Of a stretch of 64,000 nt of DNA, positions 11,569 through 19,423 are shown in pieces (position 1 is the first letter of the stretch; the number at the start of each line of letters is the position of its first letter). Made by a program: the position numbers and the translations under genes. Source of the stretch: CAWCDJ01 sp963796485 (lineage in GTDB: Bacteria; Acidobacteriota; Terriglobia; Bryobacterales; Bryobacteraceae); assembly GCA_963796485.1 (NCBI GenBank), contig CAWCLV010000001.1, forward strand, positions 1,116,001 to 1,180,000. The letters are read 5' to 3'. The notes beneath the pieces are model-generated. The model saw nothing but the letters and a program-made list of their open reading frames with translations, searched no databases and had not been told where the DNA came from.

Positions 11569-11852
11569 ATCACTACGAAGTAATTCGCCGCCCCCTGGTG
11601 ACCGAGAAGGGCGTGGAGAAGAAGGACAACGAACGCACCCTTTGTTTCGAAGTGGCGCCCGACGCCAATAAGACTCAGGTCAAGGCCGCCGTCGAGAAGC
11701 TGTTCAAGGTGAAGGTGGCCGAGGTTCGGACCGCCAGTTTCGAAGGCAAGTTGCGTCGCCGCGGCCGGTTCTCGGGTTACCGCCCCGAGTGGAAAAAGGC
11801 GTACGTGAAGCTGAAGGCCGGGCAAAAGGTTCCGGATTTCGCGGAGATTTAA
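11565..11852 (+). CDS. rplW: 50S ribosomal protein L23
   Basis: 95 residues. L23 sits at the tunnel exit and is the docking point for trigger factor and SRP. 'NHYEVIRRPLVTEKG' and 'VEKLFKVKVAEVRTASFEGKLRRRGR' are the family signatures, and a Glu near the tunnel rim (E16, in TEKG) is kept. The start ATG lies inside the end of rplD behind GGAGG, and rplB follows 3 bases after its stop. Confidence 0.96.
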   Translation: MNHYEVIRRPLVTEKGVEKKDNERTLCFEVAPDANKTQVKAAVEKLFKVKVAEVRTASFEGKLRRRGRFSGYRPEWKKAYVKLKAGQKVPDFAEI

Positions 11853-11855
11853 GCG

Positions 11856-12686
<831 letters not shown>

Positions 12687-12692
12687 GCGCAC

Positions 12693-12983
12693 ATGGGTCG
12701 TTCAGTCAAGAAGGGACCGTTTACCGATACTCATCTGGAAGCCAAGCTGGCTGTGCTTAGCGCGGCTAATGAGAAGAAGGTTGTCCGCACCTGGTCGCGG
12801 CGCTCCACCATTCTTCCGGAGTTTGTCGGACAAACCGTAGCGGTCCACAACGGGAAAAAGTTCATTCCGGTGTACATCACGGAAAACATGGTCGGGCACA
12901 AGCTGGGCGAGTTTTCGCCCACCCGCACGTTCAAGGGCCACTCCGTGAAGGCGGCGACCGAGAAGTCGTCCAAGCCGGCATAA
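12693..12983 (+). CDS. rpsS: 30S ribosomal protein S19
   Basis: 96 residues. S19 is in the head of the small subunit, pairs with S13 and touches the A-site tRNA region. 'GRSVKKGPFTD', 'TWSRRSTILPEFVGQTVAVHNGKKF' and 'GHKLGEFSPTRTFKGH' are textbook. It starts 6 bases after the rplB stop behind GAGGT. Confidence 0.97.
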   Translation: MGRSVKKGPFTDTHLEAKLAVLSAANEKKVVRTWSRRSTILPEFVGQTVAVHNGKKFIPVYITENMVGHKLGEFSPTRTFKGHSVKAATEKSSKPA

Positions 12984-12993
12984 GAGGGAAGCG

Positions 12994-13335
12994 ATGCAAG
13001 CGAAAGCGGAAGCACGATATATCCGAATCTCCCCGCAGAAGGCGCGGCTGGTGGTGGACCTGATCCGCGGCCAGAAGGCGGGGGCGGCGCTGACCACGCT
13101 GCGCACCACCAACAAACGGATCGCGCCGACAGTGGAGAAGGTTCTTCAGTCGGCCATTGCCAATGCGCAGAACCGGTCCGAGGACGTGGACGTAGACCGG
13201 CTTTTTGTTTCCGAGGCCTACGTGAACGAGGGGCCGCGGATGAAGCGGGTGCGGCCGGCGCCAATGGGGCGCGCTTACCGGTATCAGCGCAGACTGGCGC
13301 ATATCGTCATCAAGGTGACGGAGAAGGAAGCATAG
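12994..13335 (+). CDS. rplV: 50S ribosomal protein L22
   Basis: 113 residues. L22 spans the large subunit and its beta hairpin lines the exit tunnel constriction, where macrolides bind. The core 'ARYIRISPQKARLVVDLIRG' and the hairpin tip 'NEGPRMKRVRPAPMGRAYRY' are intact with no macrolide-type deletion. It ends one base before the rpsC start. Confidence 0.97.
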   Translation: MQAKAEARYIRISPQKARLVVDLIRGQKAGAALTTLRTTNKRIAPTVEKVLQSAIANAQNRSEDVDVDRLFVSEAYVNEGPRMKRVRPAPMGRAYRYQRRLAHIVIKVTEKEA

Positions 13336-14313
13336 ATGGGACAGAAAGTTCATCCGTACGGATTCCGGCTGGGCTTCAACAAGCCGTGGCGCTCGCGCTG
13401 GTTCGCGAAGCAGGGCTACGCCAAGCTGCTGCAGGAAGACCTGGAACTCAAGGAAGGTCTGCGCTCGCGGCTCAAGTCGGCTGGTGTGAGCTCGATCGAG
13501 GTGGACCGGCCGGGCAACAAGTTGCGGGTCACCATCCGCACTTCGCGTCCCGGCATTATTATCGGCCGTAAGGGCGCCGAGATCGAAAAGCTGAAGCAGG
13601 ACATGGCGAAGAGGACCAAGCGCGAGGTCTTCATCGACATTCAGGAAGTGCACAAGCCGGAGCTCGATGCCCAGCTGGTGTCGGAATCGATCGCCCTCCA
13701 GCTGGAAAAGCGCGTGGCGTTCCGCCGCGCGATGCGGAAGGCCGTCGATTCGGCCCTGCGCTTCGGCTGCAAGGGAATCAAGGTGCGGGTTTCCGGCCGC
13801 CTGAACGGCGCCGAAATCGCCCGCAGCGAATGGTATCTGCAGGGGCAGCTTCCGCTGCACACGCTGCGCGCGGATATCGACTACGGATTTGCCGAGGCGC
13901 ATACCACCTACGGCGTGATCGGGATCAAGGCGTGGCTCTACAAGGGCGAGATCCTCGACCTCACGAAGCGCCGCGGCGGACTGCTCCCCGAGCCGGAACC
14001 GCGCCGCGAGACGCGCGACCGCCGGGACCGGGATCGCGACCGCGACCGCGACCGTGGTCCGCGCCGCGACCGTGGCGACCGCCAGGCGCCTCCTCCTCCT
14101 CCGCCGGTAGCGGCGGCTCCGGAGGCCACCGGCCCGGCCACGCAGACTCCGCCGGCGGATCTTCCGCGTCCGGCAGCGCGCCCGACGGCGCCGATCCTGC
14201 CGCCACTGATGTCGCCGCAGCAGCCCTCCTGGAAGCAGGAAGTGCGCCACGACCAGGAAGCCGAACCGAAGCCCCCCGCGAGCGAAACTCCGGAAGGCGG
14301 CGAGAAGCAGTAA
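13336..14313 (+). CDS. rpsC: 30S ribosomal protein S3 with long disordered C-terminal tail
   Basis: 325 residues, against ~210-240 for most bacterial S3. Residues 1-210 are a normal S3: 'GQKVHPYGFRLG', the KH-domain motif 'RPGIIIGRKGAEIEKLK' and 'WYLQGQLPLHTLRADIDYGF'. S3 guards the mRNA entry tunnel and helps unwind mRNA. Residues ~211-325 are extra: an Arg-Asp run (RDRDRDRDRDRGPRRDRGDR, ~231-249), a Pro run, an Ala/Pro/Thr-rich stretch and an acidic end. The frame is continuous up to the rplP ribosome site, so this is not an annotation artefact. Confidence 0.96.
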   Translation: MGQKVHPYGFRLGFNKPWRSRWFAKQGYAKLLQEDLELKEGLRSRLKSAGVSSIEVDRPGNKLRVTIRTSRPGIIIGRKGAEIEKLKQDMAKRTKREVFIDIQEVHKPELDAQLVSESIALQLEKRVAFRRAMRKAVDSALRFGCKGIKVRVSGRLNGAEIARSEWYLQGQLPLHTLRADIDYGFAEAHTTYGVIGIKAWLYKGEILDLTKRRGGLLPEPEPRRETRDRRDRDRDRDRDRGPRRDRGDRQAPPPPPPVAAAPEATGPATQTPPADLPRPAARPTAPILPPLMSPQQPSWKQEVRHDQEAEPKPPASETPEGGEKQ

Positions 14314-14333
14314 GGAATTGAGGATTAACCGCC

Positions 14334-14750
14334 ATGATGATGCCAAAGAAGGTTAAGTTCAGGAAGCAGCAGCGCGGTCGCATGGCCGGCAAGGCGTGGC
14401 GCGGTTCGTCGATCTCTTTCGGCGAGTTCGGGCTCAAGGCGATGGAATGCGGCTGGGTCACGGACCGGCAGATCGAAGCCGCCCGTGTTGCCATGACCCG
14501 CTCCATCAAGCGCGGCGGCAAGGTGTGGATCCGGCTGTTCCCCGACAAACCGATCACCAAGAAGCCCGCCGAAACCCGTATGGGCAAAGGAAAGGGCGCC
14601 CCGGAGCAATGGGTCGCTGTGATCCGCCCCGGCAAGGTGTTGTTCGAGATGGAAGGCGTCGATAAGACGACCGCCTCGGCCGCCATGCGGCTGGCCGCTC
14701 AGAAGCTGGCCATTAAGACCCGGTTCGTAAGCCGGGACGAGACGGAGTAA
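14334..14750 (+). CDS. rplP: 50S ribosomal protein L16
   Basis: 138 residues. L16 organises the A-site side of the large subunit and is added late in assembly. Three ATG codons in a row (14334, 14337, 14340) give MMMPKKVKFRKQQRGRM; the first matches the usual MLMPKRxKxRK start. 'GKGKGAPEQWVAVIRPGKVLFEMEGV' and the region around Arg81, the hydroxylation site in E. coli, are conserved. Confidence 0.97.
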   Translation: MMMPKKVKFRKQQRGRMAGKAWRGSSISFGEFGLKAMECGWVTDRQIEAARVAMTRSIKRGGKVWIRLFPDKPITKKPAETRMGKGKGAPEQWVAVIRPGKVLFEMEGVDKTTASAAMRLAAQKLAIKTRFVSRDETE

Positions 14751-14756
14751 CGAATT

Positions 14757-14960
14757 ATGAAATCGCAAAAAGTTCGCGATCTCGACGATAACGAGTTGCG
14801 CCACCAGTTGGGTGAAATGGACGAGAAGACGTTTCGTCTTCGTATGCAGATGTCCATGGGGCAGATGGACGGCCTCAAAAACGTTCGCGCGATGAAGAAA
14901 ACGCGCGCCCGCATCTACACCATCCTGCGGGAGAGGGAAATGGCGGGAGAGAAGAAATAA
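14757..14960 (+). CDS. rpmC: 50S ribosomal protein L29
   Basis: 67 residues, helical hairpin. L29 lies beside L23 at the tunnel exit. 'RDLDDNELRHQLGEMDEKTFRLRMQ' and 'KNVRAMKKTRARIYTILRERE' match the family. The order rplP-rpmC-rpsQ confirms it. Confidence 0.95.
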   Translation: MKSQKVRDLDDNELRHQLGEMDEKTFRLRMQMSMGQMDGLKNVRAMKKTRARIYTILREREMAGEKK

Positions 14961-14961
14961 C

Positions 14962-15270
14962 ATGGCCGAAGCACAAGCCAAACAAGGATTGAAGAACCAG
15001 AAGATCGGCCAGGTCGTTTCGACCAAGATGGCGAAGACCATCGTGGTCGAGGTGGGCCGCCGGGTGCCGCACCCGCTCTACAAGCGCATTATTTCGAAAC
15101 GGAAGAAGTTTTACGCCCATGACGAAGAAGGCACGGCCAACATGGGCGACGTGGTGCGGATCGTGGAGTGCCGGCCGCTCAGCAAGCTGAAGCGGTGGCG
15201 CCTGGCGGAAATCGTGCGGCGGGCGGCCCAGGTGGGTGCGCAGCCGTCGGACCTGGATGTAAAAGCGTAA
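14962..15270 (+). CDS. rpsQ: 30S ribosomal protein S17
   Basis: 102 residues; the core is ~80 and the C-terminus is a little long. S17 is an OB-fold primary binder of 16S rRNA. 'GQVVSTKMAKTIVVEVGRRVPHPLYKRIISKRKKFYAHDE' and 'GDVVRIVECRPLSKLKRWRLAEIV' are diagnostic. It starts one base after the rpmC stop. A 97-base gap with a family B repeat follows. Confidence 0.96.
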   Translation: MAEAQAKQGLKNQKIGQVVSTKMAKTIVVEVGRRVPHPLYKRIISKRKKFYAHDEEGTANMGDVVRIVECRPLSKLKRWRLAEIVRRAAQVGAQPSDLDVKA

Positions 15271-15357
15271 TGGCGGGGGTCATGGGTCAGGGGCCGGGGG
15301 CCGGGAGCGGGCGAGACGTTCTCCGGCCGGCGGCCCCCAGTACCCGGCCCCAGGAGC
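15271..15357. repeat. Family B GC-rich palindromic repeat between rpsQ and rplN
   Basis: GGGGCCGGGGGCCGGGAG, then GACGTTCTCCGG, then GGCCCCCAGTACCCGGCCCC form a long imperfect inverted repeat. The phrase GGGGCCGGGGGCC and the following GACGTT/TCCGG recur at 23357-23442 and a related copy is at 45634-45714. It ends just before the rplN ribosome site (AGGAGCGGAG). Confidence 0.65.
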
Positions 15358-15367
15358 GGAGCGACTT

Positions 15368-15736
15368 ATGATTGGAATGCGAACGATTCTCGAGGTGGCC
15401 GATAACAGCGGTGCGCGGAAGCTCTCCTGCATCCTGCCGCGCGGCGGCGACCTCGGCCTGCGCGCCGGGCTGGGCGATGTGATCACCGCCAGCGTGAAAG
15501 AGGCGGCGCCCGATTCGAGCATCAAGAAGGGCAAGGTAGTGCGCTGCGTGATCGTCCGCATGCGCAAGGAAACGCGGCGCAGGGACGGCACCTATATCCG
15601 GTTCGATACCAACGCCGCCGTATTGATCAATGAAGTGGGCGAGCCGATCGGAACCCGCGTCTTCGGGCCGGTTGCGCGCGAACTGCGCGATAAGAAGTTC
15701 ATGAAGATCGTTTCGCTGGCCCCCGAGGTAATCTGA
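15368..15736 (+). CDS. rplN: 50S ribosomal protein L14
   Basis: 122 residues. L14 sits on the inter-subunit face and is the contact for the silencing factor RsfS. 'MIGMRTILEVADNSGARKLSCI', 'VRMRKETRRRDGTYIRFDTNAAVLIN' and 'GTRVFGPVARELR' are typical. Its TGA stop shares one base with the rplX ATG (TGATG). Confidence 0.97.
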   Translation: MIGMRTILEVADNSGARKLSCILPRGGDLGLRAGLGDVITASVKEAAPDSSIKKGKVVRCVIVRMRKETRRRDGTYIRFDTNAAVLINEVGEPIGTRVFGPVARELRDKKFMKIVSLAPEVI

Positions 15737-16107
15737 TGGCACTGGCAAAGAGAAAACCGGCTGAGCCGGTGCGGATCGAAATCAAAAAAGACGACACCGT
15801 GAAGGTGATCTCCGGGCGCGATAAGGGCAAGACGGGGCGTGTGCTCCGCGTCAACCGCGAGTCGGGAAAGCTGCTGGTCGAGCACGTGATGATGATCAAG
15901 CGGCACACCCGGCCGAACCCGGCCCAGCAGATCAAAGGCGGCATCGCCGAGCGCGAGAGCCAGATCCCGGTGTCGAATGTGTTGGTCGTGTGCCCGAGCT
16001 GCAACAAGGCGGTGCGCATCGCGCACCAGGTGGACCATCTGGCGGGCGGCAAGAGCCGGCGCACCAGGATCTGCCGCAAGTGCGGCCAGGCTCTCGACAG
16101 GAAGTGA
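15736..16107 (+). CDS. rplX: 50S ribosomal protein L24, zinc-ribbon form
   Basis: 123 residues. L24 is an assembly initiator of the large subunit. The KOW motif is 'DTVKVISGRDKGKTGRVLRV'. The C-terminus carries CPSC (Cys86, Cys89) and CRKC (Cys113, Cys116), so this is the four-cysteine version known from Thermus-like L24 proteins, not the cysteine-free form of E. coli. It probably holds a structural zinc. Confidence 0.95.
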   Translation: MALAKRKPAEPVRIEIKKDDTVKVISGRDKGKTGRVLRVNRESGKLLVEHVMMIKRHTRPNPAQQIKGGIAERESQIPVSNVLVVCPSCNKAVRIAHQVDHLAGGKSRRTRICRKCGQALDRK

Positions 16108-16120
16108 GGCTGAGGATTCC

Positions 16121-16663
16121 ATGGCAGCACGTTTGAGAGAGCATTATCAGAAGAATGTGGTCCCGACGCTGACCAAAGAGTTCGGCTATGCGAACGTCAT
16201 GGCGGTGCCGAAAGTCGAGAAGATCTCGATCAACATCGGGCTGGGCGAGGCGACGCAGAACGCCAAGCTGATGGATGGCGCGGTCAACGAACTGGGCCAG
16301 ATCGCCGGGCAGAAACCGGTGATCACCAAGGCGACCAAGTCGATCGCGCAGTTCAAGCTGCGCGAGGGCCAGTCGATCGGCTGTATGGTCACCCTGCGCG
16401 GGGACCGCATGTACGAGTTCCTCGACCGGCTGGTGAATGTGGCGCTGCCCCGCGTGCGCGACTTCCGCGGCGTTTCGACGAAGTCGTTCGACGGGCGCGG
16501 CAACTACACCCTGGGCGTGAAAGACCAGTTGATCTTCCCCGAGATCGACTACGCCAAGGTGGAGAAGACCAAGGGTATGAACATCTGCATCACCACCACC
16601 GCCCGCACCGACGCGGAAGGTCTGGCGCTGCTGAAGCAGATGGGAATGCCGTTCCGGCAGTAA
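16121..16663 (+). CDS. rplE: 50S ribosomal protein L5
   Basis: 180 residues from ATG 16121 behind GAGGA; in-frame sequence upstream belongs to rplX in another frame. L5 binds 5S rRNA and contacts the P-site tRNA. 'VPKVEKISINIGLGEA', 'KPVITKATKSIAQFKLREGQSIG' and 'VALPRVRDFRGVSTKSFDGRGNY' are signature stretches. Confidence 0.96.
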   Translation: MAARLREHYQKNVVPTLTKEFGYANVMAVPKVEKISINIGLGEATQNAKLMDGAVNELGQIAGQKPVITKATKSIAQFKLREGQSIGCMVTLRGDRMYEFLDRLVNVALPRVRDFRGVSTKSFDGRGNYTLGVKDQLIFPEIDYAKVEKTKGMNICITTTARTDAEGLALLKQMGMPFRQ

Positions 16664-16680
16664 AGGAAAGAGACGAAAGA

Positions 16681-16890
16681 ATGGCTACTACCGCCAAGAT
16701 CGCGAAAGACCAGAAACTGGACAAGGCCCGGAAGGCGAAGACGCCCAAGCTGCAATGCCGGCATCGCAACCGCTGCTGGCGCTGCGGGCGCCCGCGGGCT
16801 TTCCTGCGCAAGTTCGGTGTCTGCCGCCTGTGCTTCCGCCAGCTCGCCTTGAATGGCGAGATTCCCGGCGTGACCAAGGCGAGCTGGTAG
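16681..16890 (+). CDS. rpsN: 30S ribosomal protein S14, zinc-binding type
   Basis: 69 residues, slightly longer than the usual 61 of type Z because of an N-terminal Lys-rich leader. Cys32-x2-Cys35 and Cys48-x2-Cys51 (CWRCGRPRAF ... CRLCFRQLA) form the zinc site, and the end 'GEIPGVTKASW' is diagnostic. S14 completes the head of the small subunit. Ribosome site AAGGA lies upstream, and 67 bases without a gene follow before rpsH. Confidence 0.95.
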   Translation: MATTAKIAKDQKLDKARKAKTPKLQCRHRNRCWRCGRPRAFLRKFGVCRLCFRQLALNGEIPGVTKASW

Positions 16891-16957
16891 AGAGAGATGC
16901 GACGTCCGCTAGCTCCACAGGGGTGGAAAGCACGGGCGAAAGTGAAGTAGGAGAACT

Positions 16958-17353
16958 ATGACGAGTGATCCCATTGCCGACATGCTGACTCGCGTCCGCA
17001 ACGCGATCCAGGCCCGCCACCCCAAGGTGGACGTGCCGGCTTCCAAGCTGAAGACGGAAATCGCGCGGATCTTGAAGGAAGAAGGCTACATCATCAACTT
17101 CAAGGTGGCGGAAGAAGGCGCGAAGAAGACCATCAAGATCTACCTGAAGTACAGCACCGCCAATTCGCCGGTAATTTCGGCGATTGAGCGCGTGTCCCGG
17201 CCGGGCTGCCGGGTGTATGTCGGGCAGACCGATATCCCGCGCGTACTGGGCGGCCTCGGCATCAACATCCTGACGACGCCGCGCGGCGTGATGACCGGGC
17301 GGGACGCGCACAAGGAACACGTGGGCGGGGAAATTCTCTGCCGGGTTTGGTGA
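16958..17353 (+). CDS. rpsH: 30S ribosomal protein S8
   Basis: 131 residues behind AGGAG. S8 binds helix 21 of 16S rRNA and represses the spc operon in E. coli. 'MTSDPIADMLTRVRNA', 'RVYVGQTDIPRVLGGLGINILTTPRGVMT' and the end 'GGEILCRVW' match closely. Confidence 0.97.
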   Translation: MTSDPIADMLTRVRNAIQARHPKVDVPASKLKTEIARILKEEGYIINFKVAEEGAKKTIKIYLKYSTANSPVISAIERVSRPGCRVYVGQTDIPRVLGGLGINILTTPRGVMTGRDAHKEHVGGEILCRVW

Positions 17354-17357
17354 GACT

Positions 17358-17894
17358 ATGTCGAGAATTGGTAAAAAGCCGATCCCGCTGCCGAGCGGTG
17401 TGAAAGTGCAGATCGGCGAAACATTGGAAGTGACGGGCCCCAAGGGCAAGCTGACGGTCCCGATACCGCAGGGCGTCACCATCGAGCAGGCGGACGGCCG
17501 CCTGGAAGTGAAGCGCGCCTCCGACAGTTACGCGGCGCTGCACGGGCTGACCCGCGCGCTGGCCGCGAACGCGGTGCACGGCGTATCGGCTGGTTTCGTT
17601 CGCGAACTGGACATCGTCGGCATCGGTTACCGCGCCGACGTGAAGGGCCGGATCGCGACGTTTACCCTGGGTTACTCCCACCCCATCGAGGTCTTACTGC
17701 CCGAGGGTGTGGACATGAAGATCGACAAGCAGACGCACCTCGTGCTGAGCGGCCACGACCGCCAGTTGCTGGGCCAGGTGGCGGCGGACATCCGGTCGCT
17801 TCGCAAACCGGATCCGTACAAGAACAAGGGCATCCGGTACACGGGTGAAGCGCTGCGCAAGAAGGTCGGCAAGACCGGGGCGGGTGGCAAATGA
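17358..17894 (+). CDS. rplF: 50S ribosomal protein L6
   Basis: 178 residues, two repeated domains. L6 is near the GTPase-associated region and contacts EF-G. 'SRIGKKPIPLPSGVKV', 'VTGPKGKLTVPI' and the C-terminal 'RKPDPYKNKGIRYTGEALRKKVGKTG' are typical. It overlaps the rplR start by 4 bases. Confidence 0.97.
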   Translation: MSRIGKKPIPLPSGVKVQIGETLEVTGPKGKLTVPIPQGVTIEQADGRLEVKRASDSYAALHGLTRALAANAVHGVSAGFVRELDIVGIGYRADVKGRIATFTLGYSHPIEVLLPEGVDMKIDKQTHLVLSGHDRQLLGQVAADIRSLRKPDPYKNKGIRYTGEALRKKVGKTGAGGK

Positions 17895-18250
17895 TTCGAA
17901 AGATCGAAAAGAAGGAAATCCGCAAGCGCATCCACATGCGCATTCGCCGCAAGCTCAGCGGCACCTCGGAGCGTCCGCGGCTCGCGGTGTTTCGCAGCGT
18001 GGCCCACATTTATGTGCAGGTCATCGACGACAGCAAGGGCGCCACGCTGGTGTCGGCGTCTTCGGTGGACAAGGGCGCCAAGACCAATGGGGGCAATGTG
18101 GCGGCGGCCAAGGCGATCGGGAAACTGGTGGCCGAGCGCGCCAAAGAGAAGGGCATTAAGCACGTGGTTTTCGATCGCGGCGGCTATCAGTATCACGGCC
18201 GGGTCAAGGCCCTGGCGGATGCCGCTCGCGCAGCGGGACTGGAGTTTTAA
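17891..18250 (+). CDS. rplR: 50S ribosomal protein L18
   Basis: 119 residues. L18 binds 5S rRNA together with L5. 'RPRLAVFRSVAHIYVQVIDD' and 'VFDRGGYQYHGRVKALADAARAAGLEF' (the usual C-terminus) identify it. The start overlaps rplF. Confidence 0.97.
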   Translation: MIRKIEKKEIRKRIHMRIRRKLSGTSERPRLAVFRSVAHIYVQVIDDSKGATLVSASSVDKGAKTNGGNVAAAKAIGKLVAERAKEKGIKHVVFDRGGYQYHGRVKALADAARAAGLEF

Positions 18251-18253
18251 TCC

Positions 18254-18760
18254 ATGGCGATTGTGAAACGTATCGATCCGGCGGCGCTTAACCTGAAAGA
18301 ACAGGTCGTTGCCATCAACCGCGTCACCAAAGTGGTGAAGGGCGGCAAGAACCTCAGCTTTTCGGCGCTGGTGGTGATTGGCGATCCCTCCGCTAAGGTG
18401 GTGGGGTACGGCGTTGGCAAGGCGAAGGAAGTGCCCTCGGCCATCCGCAAGGGCATCGAAGCCGCCAAGAAGGGCCTGCGCAGGATCAACGTCCTCGAGA
18501 CTACGATTCCGCACCAGGTGCTCGGCGTGTTCGCCAGTTCCCAGGTGCTGCTCAAGCCGGCGCCGGCAGGAACCGGTGTGATTGCCGGCGGCGCGGTCCG
18601 CGCGGTCATCACGGCCTGCGGTATCCCCAACGTGCTCACGAAGTCGATCGGCCGCCGCAACCCGCACAACGTGGTGAAAGCGACCATCGTGGCGCTCGAG
18701 TCGCTGCGCGACAAGCACGCCGTGGCCGAAATGCGCGGCCTGGCGGTGGAGAAACTCTAA
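18254..18760 (+). CDS. rpsE: 30S ribosomal protein S5
   Basis: 168 residues. S5 guards mRNA entry with S3 and S4 and takes part in fidelity. The dsRNA-binding-like N-domain 'EQVVAINRVTKVVKGGKNLSFSALVVIGD' is followed by 'GVGKAKEVPSAIRKG' and the C-domain 'AGTGVIAGGAVRAVI'. No spectinomycin-type change is evident. Its TAA shares one base with the rpmD ATG. Confidence 0.97.
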   Translation: MAIVKRIDPAALNLKEQVVAINRVTKVVKGGKNLSFSALVVIGDPSAKVVGYGVGKAKEVPSAIRKGIEAAKKGLRRINVLETTIPHQVLGVFASSQVLLKPAPAGTGVIAGGAVRAVITACGIPNVLTKSIGRRNPHNVVKATIVALESLRDKHAVAEMRGLAVEKL

Positions 18761-18939
18761 TGGAAGGCAAGATCAAGATCAAGCTGTTCCGCAGTCCGAT
18801 CTGCACTCCGGAAAAGCACAAGCGCGTGGTGAAGGGCCTGGGCCTGCGGAAGGTGAATCAAGTGGTAGAGCGCCCGGACACGCCCGTGTTTCGCGGTATG
18901 GTAAATAAAGTACCGCACCTGCTGAAAGTGGTCGAGTAG
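18760..18939 (+). CDS. rpmD: 50S ribosomal protein L30
   Basis: 59 residues, ATG 18760 to TAG 18939, behind GGTGGAG at the end of rpsE. 'KIKLFRSPICTPEKHKRVVKGLGLRKVNQVV' followed by 'RGMVNKVPHLLKVVE' is the complete L30 fold (L30 of the L7Ae-neighbour ferredoxin-like type). It is easily missed because of its length, but the order rpsE-rpmD-rplO is standard. Confidence 0.95.
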   Translation: MEGKIKIKLFRSPICTPEKHKRVVKGLGLRKVNQVVERPDTPVFRGMVNKVPHLLKVVE

Positions 18940-18949
18940 GGAGACTGAG

Positions 18950-19402
18950 ATGAACCTTACGGGATTGAGACCGCCCGCCGGGCAAAAGAAGAGCCGCAAA
19001 CGTATCGGCCGCGGAATGGGTTCGGGACGCGGAAAAACCTCCGCGCGGGGGCACAAAGGACAGCACGCGGGAACCGGTTTCAGCCAGAAGCGCGGGTTCG
19101 AAGGCGGCCAGATGCCGTTGCACCGCCGGCTGCCCAAGCGCGGATTCACGAATATTTTTAAGAAAGAGTACGCTATCGTCAACCTCGGACGGCTGGAGAA
19201 GCTCGAGGGCGATTCCTTCAATGTTGACCGCCTCATCGAGCTTGGTGTGATCAAAAAGGTCGGTGAGGGCCTGAAAGTTCTGGGCACGGGCCAGTTGACT
19301 CGGAAGATCACGGTGGAAGCCCACCAGTTTTCCAAATCGGCTCTGGAGAAAATCCAGAAGGCCGGCGGCACGGCACAGGTGATCGGCGGGCAGACGGAAT
19401 AG
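18950..19402 (+). CDS. rplO: 50S ribosomal protein L15
   Basis: 150 residues behind GGGAG. L15 binds 23S rRNA internally and is needed late in assembly. The N-terminal Gly/Arg/Lys-rich arm 'KKSRKRIGRGMGSGRGKTSARGHKGQ' and 'FEGGQMPLHRRLPKRGF' are classic. secY follows 21 bases after the stop. Confidence 0.97.
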   Translation: MNLTGLRPPAGQKKSRKRIGRGMGSGRGKTSARGHKGQHAGTGFSQKRGFEGGQMPLHRRLPKRGFTNIFKKEYAIVNLGRLEKLEGDSFNVDRLIELGVIKKVGEGLKVLGTGQLTRKITVEAHQFSKSALEKIQKAGGTAQVIGGQTE

Positions 19403-19423
19403 CGCCGGGAATCGAAGGGAATC

